Below are positions 1-5,676 of a DNA stretch of 20,615 nucleotides, piece after piece; position 1 is the first letter of the stretch; the number at the start of each line of letters is the position of its first letter. Made by a program: the position numbers and the translations under genes. The notes beneath the pieces are model-generated. The model worked only from the letters and a program-made list of their open reading frames with translations. It was not told the DNA's origin and made no database searches. Source of the DNA: an uncultured Oscillospiraceae bacterium (GTDB lineage: Bacteria > Bacillota > Clostridia > Oscillospirales > Acutalibacteraceae). The DNA lies in assembly GCA_910588935.1 (NCBI GenBank), contig CAJUSM010000003.1, positions 59,754-80,368 on the forward strand. The letters run 5' to 3'.

Positions 1-264
1 CGTGAGACAGCCGGAAAGTTTGAGCCATACAAGCCCATGACCTACCAGTATTATGTGGAAAAGCTTCGGGGAATTTCTCCCAAACTGGCCCCCACCTATT
101 TGCCGCCCCAGCTCAGCGGGGAGCGGCTGAGCGGAGAGCGCTTTGTGTGTTCTGTTTGCGGCTATGAGTACAGGGATCCGAATTTCGGCTTTGAGGAACT
201 GCCAGTAGACTGGAGCTGCCCCATCTGCAAAATGCCCAAGAAAGCTTTTGTGCGCAAAAAATAA
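1..264 (+). CDS. Flavin reductase-rubredoxin fusion (high-molecular-weight rubredoxin type), C-terminal part
   Basis: The frame is open from the first base, so the 5' part of the gene lies outside the window; 87 codons and a TAA stop are visible. The first visible residues, with the stretch KPMTYQYYVEKLRG and a following APTY, match the end of the flavin-reductase domain in clostridial flavin reductase-rubredoxin fusions. A rubredoxin domain follows, with its two iron-binding pairs visible as CSVCGYEY and CPICKMP. Its loop between the pairs is roughly ten residues shorter than in classical rubredoxin. Known family members pass electrons from NAD(P)H through FMN and rubredoxin to flavodiiron proteins for oxygen or NO detoxification in the cytoplasm. 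The flavin-domain assignment rests on about 35 residues; the rubredoxin assignment is firm. Confidence 0.8.
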   Translation, partial: RETAGKFEPYKPMTYQYYVEKLRGISPKLAPTYLPPQLSGERLSGERFVCSVCGYEYRDPNFGFEELPVDWSCPICKMPKKAFVRKK

Positions 265-279
265 TGAGAAGTGAGCCCG

Positions 280-399
280 ATGAAACGGAAAATAAAAGGG
301 ATCGCACTGCTCCTGTTCAGCATTCTGCTGACCCTGGGCTTTGACGCAATGGGCTGGACCTGGTTCGATCTACTGCCTGTGGAAATAAAGGAAGGATGA
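280..399 (+). CDS. Small single-pass membrane protein, 39 aa, unknown function
   Basis: This short frame begins with ATG 15 bases after the rubredoxin stop and ends with TGA one base before the tcdA start. The peptide has a basic N-terminus (MKRKIKG), one hydrophobic stretch at about residues 8-20 (IALLLFSILLTLG), and a polar, acidic C-terminal tail containing WTWFDLLP. That is the layout of a single-spanning membrane miniprotein. The ribosome-binding site is weak (GAGAAGTGAG). Its tight fit between two co-directional genes supports its being real, and the AAGGA inside its last codons probably serves tcdA, which suggests translational coupling. No function is recognised. Confidence 0.55.
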   Translation: MKRKIKGIALLLFSILLTLGFDAMGWTWFDLLPVEIKEG

Positions 400-400
400 A

Positions 401-1108
401 ATGGAAACACCCTTTACACGAGAAGAACTCCTTTTGGGCCGGGAGGCGGTGGAGCGCCTGCAAAAGGCCCGGGTGGCGGTGTTCGGCCTTGGGGGCGTGG
501 GTGGTCACGCCGCCGAGGCCTTGGTTCGCTGCGGCATAGGCGCCCTGGATGTTATAGACGGCGACCAGTACAGCCTGAGCAACATAAACCGGCAGCTTTT
601 CGCTACTACTGTTACACTGGGGCAGGCAAAGACTCATGCGGCTGCAAAGCGGCTGCGGGAAATCAGTCCGGCGGCAGAGGTGGGGGAATTTCCCTTCTTC
701 TACACATCAGAAACCGGAAAAAACCTGGACTTTTCCCGGTATGATTACATCTTGGACGCCATTGATATGGTGTCGGCCAAGCTGGCGATCATTGAGAGGG
801 CCAGCAGGGAGGGCGTGCCGGTAATCAGCGCCATGGGGGCGGGAAACAAGCTGGATCCCACTGCCTTTCGTGTGGCGGATATCAGCCAAACCTCGGTGTG
901 CCCTTTGGCCCGGGTGATGCGCCGAGAGCTGAAAAAGCGGGGAATAGATCATTTAAAGGTGGTATACTCTCAGGAGCAGCCCCTTACCGTTCCCGCGGGG
1001 GCAGGGGAGAGACCGGCTCCAGGCAGCGTGGCCTTTGTGCCTCCGGTGGTAGGGCTGATTATGGCTGGAGAAGTAATAAAAGCTCTGGCTGGTGTAGGGG
1101 GGCGGTAG
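401..1108 (+). CDS. tcdA: tRNA threonylcarbamoyladenosine dehydratase (TcdA/CsdL family)
   Basis: The 235-residue protein is an E1-like ThiF/MoeB-fold enzyme. It shows the nucleotide-binding loop GLGGVGG (about residues 29-35), the motif DGDQYSLSNINRQL (53-66), DAIDMVSAK (119-127) and MGAGNKLDP (145-153), followed by PLARVMRRELKKRG and KVVYSQE. These signatures separate TcdA from ThiF and MoeB, as does the lack of the zinc-binding cysteine pairs. Family members use ATP to cyclise t6A at position 37 of ANN-decoding tRNAs to ct6A in the cytoplasm. Length is close to the usual 230-270 residues. It sits directly after the 39-residue ORF, and the next gene starts one base after its TAG stop, so the genes are probably co-transcribed. 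Confidence 0.9.
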   Translation: METPFTREELLLGREAVERLQKARVAVFGLGGVGGHAAEALVRCGIGALDVIDGDQYSLSNINRQLFATTVTLGQAKTHAAAKRLREISPAAEVGEFPFFYTSETGKNLDFSRYDYILDAIDMVSAKLAIIERASREGVPVISAMGAGNKLDPTAFRVADISQTSVCPLARVMRRELKKRGIDHLKVVYSQEQPLTVPAGAGERPAPGSVAFVPPVVGLIMAGEVIKALAGVGGR

Positions 1109-1109
1109 C

Positions 1110-1943
1110 ATGGAACCTTGGGAAGCGGCAGAGCGGAGTATTACCAAAACATATCGAAAACAGATTTGGGCCCCTTTTATTGCGGCGGTAAAGACCTATC
1201 AGCTCATTCAGCAAAACGATCGGATCGCGGTGTGTATTTCTGGGGGAAAGGACTCTATGCTGCTGGCTAAATTGATGCAGCTTTTGCAGAGGTACTCTGA
1301 GTTTCCCTTTCACCTAGAGTTTTTGGCTATGGATCCAGGATATAGCCCGGCCAACCGGCAAAAGCTGGAGGAGAACGCCCGGCTGCTCCAGGTTCCCTTG
1401 CGCCTATTTGAGACAGACATTTTTTCTGTGGCAGACTGGGCGGAAAAGAACCCCTGTTACCTATGCGCCCGTATGCGCAGGGGCCATTTGTACCGCCAGG
1501 CGCAAGAGGCCGGCTGTACCAAAATTGCTCTGGGCCACCACTTTAACGATGTGATTGAGACTACAGTGATGGCCATGTTTTATGGCGCCCAGCTTCAGGG
1601 AATGCTGCCAAAGCTTCACAGCAGGAACTTCCCGGGTATGGAGTTGATTCGGCCAATGTACCGGGTTCATGAAGAGGCTATTTTACGGTGGCGGAATTAC
1701 AACAATCTGGATTTTCTTCAGTGCGCCTGCCGCTTTACCCAGGTCTCTGCAGCCTGCGGAGGCTCGAAGCGCCAGGAAGTAAAGGAGCTTTTGGCAAGCC
1801 TAAAAAGCGGAAATCCCAATGTGGAAAAGAACATTTTCACCAGCCTGCACAGCGTGTGCCTAGATACTTTTCCCGGGTATAAGACGGAAGGGAAAGAACA
1901 CTCCTTTTTAGAGCGCTATGAGAAGCTGGAAGAATTGGAATAA
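1110..1943 (+). CDS. TtcA-like PP-loop ATPase, putative tRNA thiolation enzyme
   Basis: The 277-residue protein carries the PP-loop ATP-pyrophosphatase motif SGGKDS (44-49), a CxxC pair at Cys116/Cys119, the motif ALGHHFND (about 140-147), and further cysteines at 205 and 207 in CACRFT. This matches the TtcA/TtuA group, which activates a tRNA base with ATP and inserts sulfur using a labile 4Fe-4S cluster. TtcA itself makes 2-thiocytidine at position 32. Many clostridial members are only annotated as ATP-binding proteins and their exact target is untested, so no symbol is given. It follows tcdA by one base and is probably translated from the same mRNA. A strong intrinsic terminator lies immediately downstream. 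Confidence 0.82.
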   Translation: MEPWEAAERSITKTYRKQIWAPFIAAVKTYQLIQQNDRIAVCISGGKDSMLLAKLMQLLQRYSEFPFHLEFLAMDPGYSPANRQKLEENARLLQVPLRLFETDIFSVADWAEKNPCYLCARMRRGHLYRQAQEAGCTKIALGHHFNDVIETTVMAMFYGAQLQGMLPKLHSRNFPGMELIRPMYRVHEEAILRWRNYNNLDFLQCACRFTQVSAACGGSKRQEVKELLASLKSGNPNVEKNIFTSLHSVCLDTFPGYKTEGKEHSFLERYEKLEELE

Positions 1944-1948
1944 AAACC

Positions 1949-1982
1949 AGGAGAGGAAGCCTATAGGCTCCTCTCCTTTTTT
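1949..1982 (+). terminator. Rho-independent terminator after the TtcA-like gene
   Basis: Nine bases AGGAGAGGA (1949-1957) pair with TCCTCTCCT (1969-1977). After one bulged A, GCC pairs with GGC around a TATA loop, giving a 12-bp stem. A run of six T (1977-1982) follows directly. It starts five bases after the stop codon and closes the leftmost plus-strand transcription unit. Confidence 0.93.
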
Positions 1983-1991
1983 GATTTAAGG

Positions 1992-2179
1992 CTAGAGCTT
2001 GTTTGAAAAATCGAAAACGTCGTCTTTTTTGCCATAAGAGGCCACATTCTACGTCGAAAATCCTCGTCAATCGCGAGATTGACGTAGTTAGCGCAGCTAA
2101 CTACAGCGGTTCTTCTCCTTGATATTGTCCCCTTCTGGCCAAAAATCCCTCATTTCCTCTATTTTCAAACAAGCCCTAG
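1992..2179 (+). mobile_element. MITE-like element with 18-bp terminal inverted repeats
   Basis: The ends 1992-2009 (CTAGAGCTTGTTTGAAAA) and 2162-2179 (TTTTCAAACAAGCCCTAG) are inverted copies with one mismatch in 18. The outermost CTAG on each side could be part of the repeat or a 4-bp target duplication; a YTAR-type duplication is known for some IS5-family elements. Inside are two perfect small hairpins: CGTCAATC/GATTGACG (2065-2084) and TAGTTAGC/GCTAACTA (2085-2103). No convincing coding frame is present. It lies between two convergent genes, a tolerated position for a non-autonomous element. It could instead be a fixed, structured intergenic repeat. Orientation is arbitrary. Confidence 0.72.
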
Positions 2180-2221
2180 AAACGAAAAAATAGGGAAATG
2201 TCTTCTACATAGCGGAGCTCC

Positions 2222-2830
2222 TCAGCCCTTCTTCCAATCAGAAAACACCTGCCCGCCAGACCAAGTGTTAAGCAGGGAGTGGGGGCCATATTCACGCAGC
2301 AGGATTTCATATAGCTCATGGGGCGTCTCTTTGCAGCCGGTATCCAGCCATAAAGTGATCATAGAACCCACCCCTGCCGAAAGGAAGTCGAAATGATACG
2401 CCATTTCACTTTCGATGCCGTGCCCATAATCAATGGATTTAATCTGCTGAACCTTTTTTTCAAAAGGCTGGGTCATAATTCGAATTATAGAGGGCATCCG
2501 GTTGGTCTCCTTATATAATTGGTAGAATTCCTTATATCCGCCTATAAAGGTGAAAACGCCTTCGATTACAGCCTGCATGCCCCCAATTTGTGCATTGGTG
2601 GTTATTGTTTCAGCAAACATTTTGGCAATTTGCTGTTCTACCCTTTCAAAAAGGTCGTAAACGTCTGTGTAGTGGGCGTAGAAGGTAGAGCGGTTGATCT
2701 CCGCCAGCTCGCAGATTTCCCGCACGGTAATCTTGCTAACTGGCTTGGATTTTCCTACCATAATCTCAAAGGCGGCGCGAATAATGGCTTCATCGGTGTC
2801 TCGGGACCGCTTGTTGTTGGGCTTGTTCAT
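2222..2830 (-). CDS. TetR/AcrR-family transcriptional repressor
   Basis: The 202-residue protein has an N-terminal TetR helix-turn-helix domain at about residues 12-60. It contains TVREICELAEINRSTFYAHY, the typical recognition-helix region ending in the STFY.HY signature. The remaining helical domain is variable and would bind an effector. The gene is transcribed away from the MATE exporter, with 157 bp between the two start codons. That is the classic arrangement of a local repressor controlling an efflux pump. The CAT at 2828-2830 is a good start, preceded on the minus strand by AAAAGGAG. The effector is unknown. Two similar palindromes in the shared intergenic region are plausible binding sites. 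Confidence 0.9.
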   Translation of the reverse strand: MNKPNNKRSRDTDEAIIRAAFEIMVGKSKPVSKITVREICELAEINRSTFYAHYTDVYDLFERVEQQIAKMFAETITTNAQIGGMQAVIEGVFTFIGGYKEFYQLYKETNRMPSIIRIMTQPFEKKVQQIKSIDYGHGIESEMAYHFDFLSAGVGSMITLWLDTGCKETPHELYEILLREYGPHSLLNTWSGGQVFSDWKKG

Positions 2831-2866
2831 GGAAACTTCTCCTTTTCCAAATTTGACATTTTAATC

Positions 2867-2878
2867 CAACATATATTG
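2867..2878. promoter_or_regulatory. Operator-like imperfect palindrome on the tetR side
   Basis: CAACATATATTG matches the palindrome at 2898-2909 at nine of twelve positions, with the CAACA and TTG ends kept. The centres are 31 bp apart, about three helical turns. It overlaps a possible minus-strand -10 element (TATATG on that strand) for the TetR gene. Autorepression is inferred. Confidence 0.4.
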
Positions 2879-2890
2879 CTAAATTGGCGC

Positions 2891-2919
2891 TTGAAAACAA
2901 CAGCTGTTGGTATTATACT
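2891..2919 (+). promoter_or_regulatory. Promoter of the MATE gene with a palindromic operator in the spacer
   Basis: A -35 TTGAAA (2891-2896) and a -10 TATACT (2914-2919) are separated by 17 bp. The perfect 12-bp palindrome CAACAGCTGTTG (2898-2909) fills the spacer, where a bound TetR dimer would exclude RNA polymerase. The promoter is read directly from sequence; its control by the adjacent repressor is inferred. Confidence 0.72.
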
Positions 2920-2987
2920 ATAGCCAGAGCAAAAAAACAAGTGTCCGGATAATGAAAATCTTGACACCAAGCCAGAGAGGAGAAAAC

Positions 2988-4352
2988 ATGATGAAAAACG
3001 AGAACATGATGAGAGAAGCCCCTGTATGGAAACTGCTGTTTACCATGGGCCTGCCGGTTATTGTAGTGATGATTGTAAATGTGCTATACAATATGGCGGA
3101 CGTGTTCTTTATGGGCCAAACAGGCCAGACCATGCAGGTGGCGGCTATCTCCCTGGCAGGGCCGGCTTTCAATATATTTTCCGGCATGGGCACGCTGTTT
3201 GGTTCCGGGGCCTGTACGGCCATTGCCATGGCGCTGGGCCAGGGCGACCGAGAGAAAGCCAAATATTACAGCTCATTCTGCACTTGGGCCTCTGTTTTTA
3301 CCGGTGTAGTAATGGCGGCGGCTATGTTGGTCTTTATGGATCCACTGCTGGCCATGATGGGGGCCAACGAGGAGACGGCCGGGTTTGCCAAGACGTACCT
3401 GGGTATTGTGGCGCTGGGATCGCCTGTGATGATGTTTGCCGGCGGTCTGGGCAACGCCTTGCGCGCAGACGGCTCTTCGACAAAAACTATGGTGATTTCT
3501 TTGATCGGCACATTTGTCAATATTACTCTGGATCCTCTGTTTATTATGGTGTTTGGCTGGGGAATTGCCGGCGCCGCTGTTGCTACTGTGCTGGGCAATG
3601 TGGTGTCCTCGGCACTCATTGTACTCCATGTGCGCAAGTCAGACTGCTTTTCTTTCTCCTTCCGGCATTTTACCTTAAAGCCTCAGATCTCCCTGCGGGT
3701 TGTGAGCCTGGGGCTGCCAATGGCGGCCGGTACGGTGTTGATGTGTGTGTCCTCCATGTTCGGCAACCGGTTGTTGGTGAAATACGGCAACATCGCGGTG
3801 GCGGCCAATGGGGTGGCTGGCAAGGCTGGAATGCTGGTGGGCATAATTGTGATGGGCGTGTGTATGGGAATGCAGCCAGTAATCTCTTATACTTTTGGCG
3901 TAGGCAATCAAAAGCGGATGCGCAGGGTGGTATTGGCCATGGGAGTTTCCACCACAATCCTCAGCACGGTTCTAGGGGCCGTCTTCCTGCTGGGCAGGGA
4001 GTTCTTTGTACAGGCCTTTTTAGACGATCCTCAGGTACTGGAAACTGGCAAGTTTATGATGCTGTCTCTGCTGGCAGCTCCGGTGGGGGGCGTTTACCAG
4101 CTCTGCTCTGCCTACCTCCAGGGAACAGGAAAGGTAAGCTATGCTACCATTACCTCGTTGCTCAGTAAAGGTATTGTGTATATTCCGGTAATCTTTTTGG
4201 GCGAGGCAATGTTTGGGTTGCCAGGCCTGGTCTTTGCCGGAGCGGTAACAGACCTCATCTCCACCGCCATTGGCGTGGCCCTTTGCCGGGCCTGGGCCAA
4301 GGAAGTTTCGGGGCAGAAGAGGGGAGAGATTCTGGTAGGCGAAGCAGCCTGA
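2988..4352 (+). CDS. MATE-family multidrug/cation efflux transporter
   Basis: The protein of 454 residues is very hydrophobic, with about twelve membrane segments in two homologous halves. The N-terminal helix region (PVWKLLFTMGLPVIVVMIVNVLYNMADVFF, split over the first segment) and the later PVISYTFGVGN stretch are typical of MATE exporters, which use a Na+ or H+ gradient to expel drugs or metabolites. The frame is open further upstream, but ATG 2988 is chosen because AGAGGAG lies seven bases before it; the upstream codons overlap the promoter. Substrate cannot be told from sequence. The divergent TetR gene suggests inducible expression, and a terminator follows. Confidence 0.92.
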   Translation: MMKNENMMREAPVWKLLFTMGLPVIVVMIVNVLYNMADVFFMGQTGQTMQVAAISLAGPAFNIFSGMGTLFGSGACTAIAMALGQGDREKAKYYSSFCTWASVFTGVVMAAAMLVFMDPLLAMMGANEETAGFAKTYLGIVALGSPVMMFAGGLGNALRADGSSTKTMVISLIGTFVNITLDPLFIMVFGWGIAGAAVATVLGNVVSSALIVLHVRKSDCFSFSFRHFTLKPQISLRVVSLGLPMAAGTVLMCVSSMFGNRLLVKYGNIAVAANGVAGKAGMLVGIIVMGVCMGMQPVISYTFGVGNQKRMRRVVLAMGVSTTILSTVLGAVFLLGREFFVQAFLDDPQVLETGKFMMLSLLAAPVGGVYQLCSAYLQGTGKVSYATITSLLSKGIVYIPVIFLGEAMFGLPGLVFAGAVTDLISTAIGVALCRAWAKEVSGQKRGEILVGEAA

Positions 4353-4359
4353 AAAATGG

Positions 4360-4402
4360 GAAAGCCGGCTAGGGCGGTAATCGCGCTGGCTGGCTTTCTT
4401 TT
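4360..4402. terminator. Bidirectional intrinsic terminator between MATE and queA
   Basis: GAAAGCCGGCTAG (4360-4372) pairs with CTGGCTGGCTTTC (4386-4398), a 13-bp stem with two G-U pairs on the plus-strand RNA. TTCTTTT follows for the MATE transcript. Read on the minus strand, the hairpin is followed by CCCATTTTT, so it could also end the queA transcript. Confidence 0.8.
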
Positions 4403-4419
4403 GCTTTAATATAGATTTT

Positions 4420-4503
4420 TTATGGTTTTTCCGTGGGAAAATCACAGATGAACATGGCATCCCCAAAGCTGAAAAAGCGATATTGCTCCTGTACTGCCTC
4501 TGC
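4420..4503 (-). pseudogene. queA: Detached 27-codon C-terminal tail of queA
   Basis: In the same frame as queA, directly after its TAG at 4504-4506, 27 more codons run to a TAA at 4420-4422. They encode AEAVQEQYRFFSFGDAMFI followed by eight residues. QYRFFSFGDAMFI is the conserved C-terminus of QueA proteins, so the tail was part of the gene and is now separated from it by the amber codon. It has no start codon or ribosome-binding site of its own. Confidence 0.85.
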
Positions 4504-5481
4504 CTATGCCCGCAGAACATTTTCTCTGCCGGCTAGGGCGGAGACTAACATAATAAGCGTGCTTTCTGGTAAATGAAAATTGGTGATCAGCCCGTCAATT
4601 CCCTGAAAGCGGTAGCCCGGATAAATGAAAATATCTGTCCAGCCCGCGCTTTCCCGGAAACAGCCTTCCCGCTGGGCCACAGACTCAATGGTCCGGCAGC
4701 TGGTGGTGCCCACCCCGATCACCCTGCCGCCTTGGGCTTTGGTCTGGTGAATCAACCGGGCGGTTTCAGCAGGCATATAATAGTGCTCTGCGTGCATTTT
4801 GTGGTCTGTAATCTTTTCAGCGCTAACAGGCCGAAAAGTACCTAAACCCACATGCAGGGTAACAAAGCCCAGATTTACGCCCTTGGCCTGGATCGCCTTT
4901 AATAATTCCGGGGTAAAATGCAGCCCGGCTGTAGGCGCGGCAGCCGAACCGGATTCGCGGGAGTAAACGGTCTGGTAGCGTTCCTTGTCCTCCAGCTTTT
5001 CCTTGATATAGGGGGGCAGGGGCATCTGGCCGATTCTGTCCAGCAGCTGGAAGAACACGCCTTCATATGCAAAATGAATCAGCCGGTTCCCATCCTCCAG
5101 CACTTGGGTAATTTCGCCATGGAGCAAACCTTCTCCAAAGCTGAAACGACTGCCCGGCTTAGCCCTTTTCCCTGGTTTTGCCAAGGCCTCCCAAAGGTCC
5201 CCGCCACGGTTTTTCAACAGCAGAAACTCCACATGAGCCCCGGTGGTTTCCTTTACTCCATATATTCTGGCAGGCAGTACCCGAGAGTCGTTCAAAATTA
5301 AACAGTCCCCAGGCAAAAGCATATCTACAATATCCCGGAACCGGTGGTGGCCTATCGCGCCTGTAGTCTTGTCTAAAGTCATCAGCCGAGAAGCATCCCT
5401 AGGCTCTGCGGGGGTTTGGGCAATAAGCTCCTGGGGCAGGTCAAAATAGAAATCTCTGGTCTGCATAGTAGATGGCTCCAT
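4504..5481 (-). CDS. queA: S-adenosylmethionine:tRNA ribosyltransferase-isomerase, cut short by an amber codon
   Basis: QueA transfers and isomerises the ribosyl part of SAM onto preQ1 at wobble position 34, giving epoxyqueuosine-tRNA. The N-terminal DFYFDLPQELIAQTPAEPRD and the later AGLHFTPELL, HVGLGTFRPV and GVGTTSCRT blocks are family hallmarks. ATG 5481 is preceded by GGGAGAG; a second ATG at 5466 would also fit, and the open frame upstream covers the promoter. The frame ends at TAG after ENVLRA, where homologues have Tyr and then about 20 conserved residues. This leaves 325 residues where 353 would be expected. Loss of activity is plausible but unproven; a sequence error is possible. 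Confidence 0.9.
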   Translation of the reverse strand: MEPSTMQTRDFYFDLPQELIAQTPAEPRDASRLMTLDKTTGAIGHHRFRDIVDMLLPGDCLILNDSRVLPARIYGVKETTGAHVEFLLLKNRGGDLWEALAKPGKRAKPGSRFSFGEGLLHGEITQVLEDGNRLIHFAYEGVFFQLLDRIGQMPLPPYIKEKLEDKERYQTVYSRESGSAAAPTAGLHFTPELLKAIQAKGVNLGFVTLHVGLGTFRPVSAEKITDHKMHAEHYYMPAETARLIHQTKAQGGRVIGVGTTSCRTIESVAQREGCFRESAGWTDIFIYPGYRFQGIDGLITNFHLPESTLIMLVSALAGRENVLRA

Positions 5482-5540
5482 GGCTTTCACTCTCCCGGAG
5501 AAAAATTCATAGTATGGGCAGGATATGCACAGTGAAAAAA

Positions 5541-5569
5541 TTGACAAGCGGCCTGGTCTGGGGTATAAT
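5541..5569 (+). promoter_or_regulatory. Consensus sigma-A promoter of the asd-dap operon
   Basis: TTGACA (5541-5546) and TATAAT (5564-5569) are both perfect consensus hexamers with a 17-bp spacer. The expected start near 5576 gives a leader of about 100 nt before asd. Confidence 0.9.
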
Positions 5570-5591
5570 AAAGCCAAAACTGTCCGCTTGC

Positions 5592-5628
5592 GCCCGGCTC
5601 TTATTATAGTGGAAAGCCGGTGCTTTTT
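5592..5628 (+). terminator. Possible attenuator hairpin in the asd leader
   Basis: GCCCGGCT (5592-5599) can pair with AGCCGG.GC (5615-5623, one bulged T) around a 15-nt loop, followed directly by TTTTT (5624-5628). This is terminator-like and lies inside the asd leader. The T-run is also the complement of the queA -35 region, so the match may be partly accidental. Confidence 0.35.
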
Positions 5629-5631
5629 CAA
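5603..5631 (-). promoter_or_regulatory. Promoter of queA
   Basis: Read on the minus strand, TTGAAA (5631-5626) and TATAAT (5608-5603) are separated by 17 bp. The start would fall near 5596, giving a leader of about 115 nt that runs back across the asd promoter. The two promoters face each other. Confidence 0.85.
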
Positions 5632-5676
5632 CAGGTTTTCGCACATATCTTAACTTTTGGGAAAGGAATTCGAAAG

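Noticed and set aside
2180..2221. Intrinsic terminator for the TetR gene
   Set aside because: Only a GGAGCTCC palindrome without a loop and a 4-bp ATGT/ACAT stem precede the minus-strand T-run; too weak to call.
3026..4168. 380-residue open frame on the plus strand overlapping the MATE gene
   Set aside because: It is a +1 shadow of the MATE frame with low-complexity Gly/Arg/Cys composition and no recognisable domain.
4504..4506. TAG in queA as a recoded amino-acid codon such as pyrrolysine
   Set aside because: TAG is also the natural stop of tcdA and dapB here, and QueA normally has Tyr at this position; a nonsense mutation is simpler.
5482..5646. N-terminal extension of QueA from the upstream in-frame ATG at 5646
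   Set aside because: The extra 55 residues are unlike QueA and are encoded across the queA and asd promoters; the good ribosome-binding site lies before ATG 5481.
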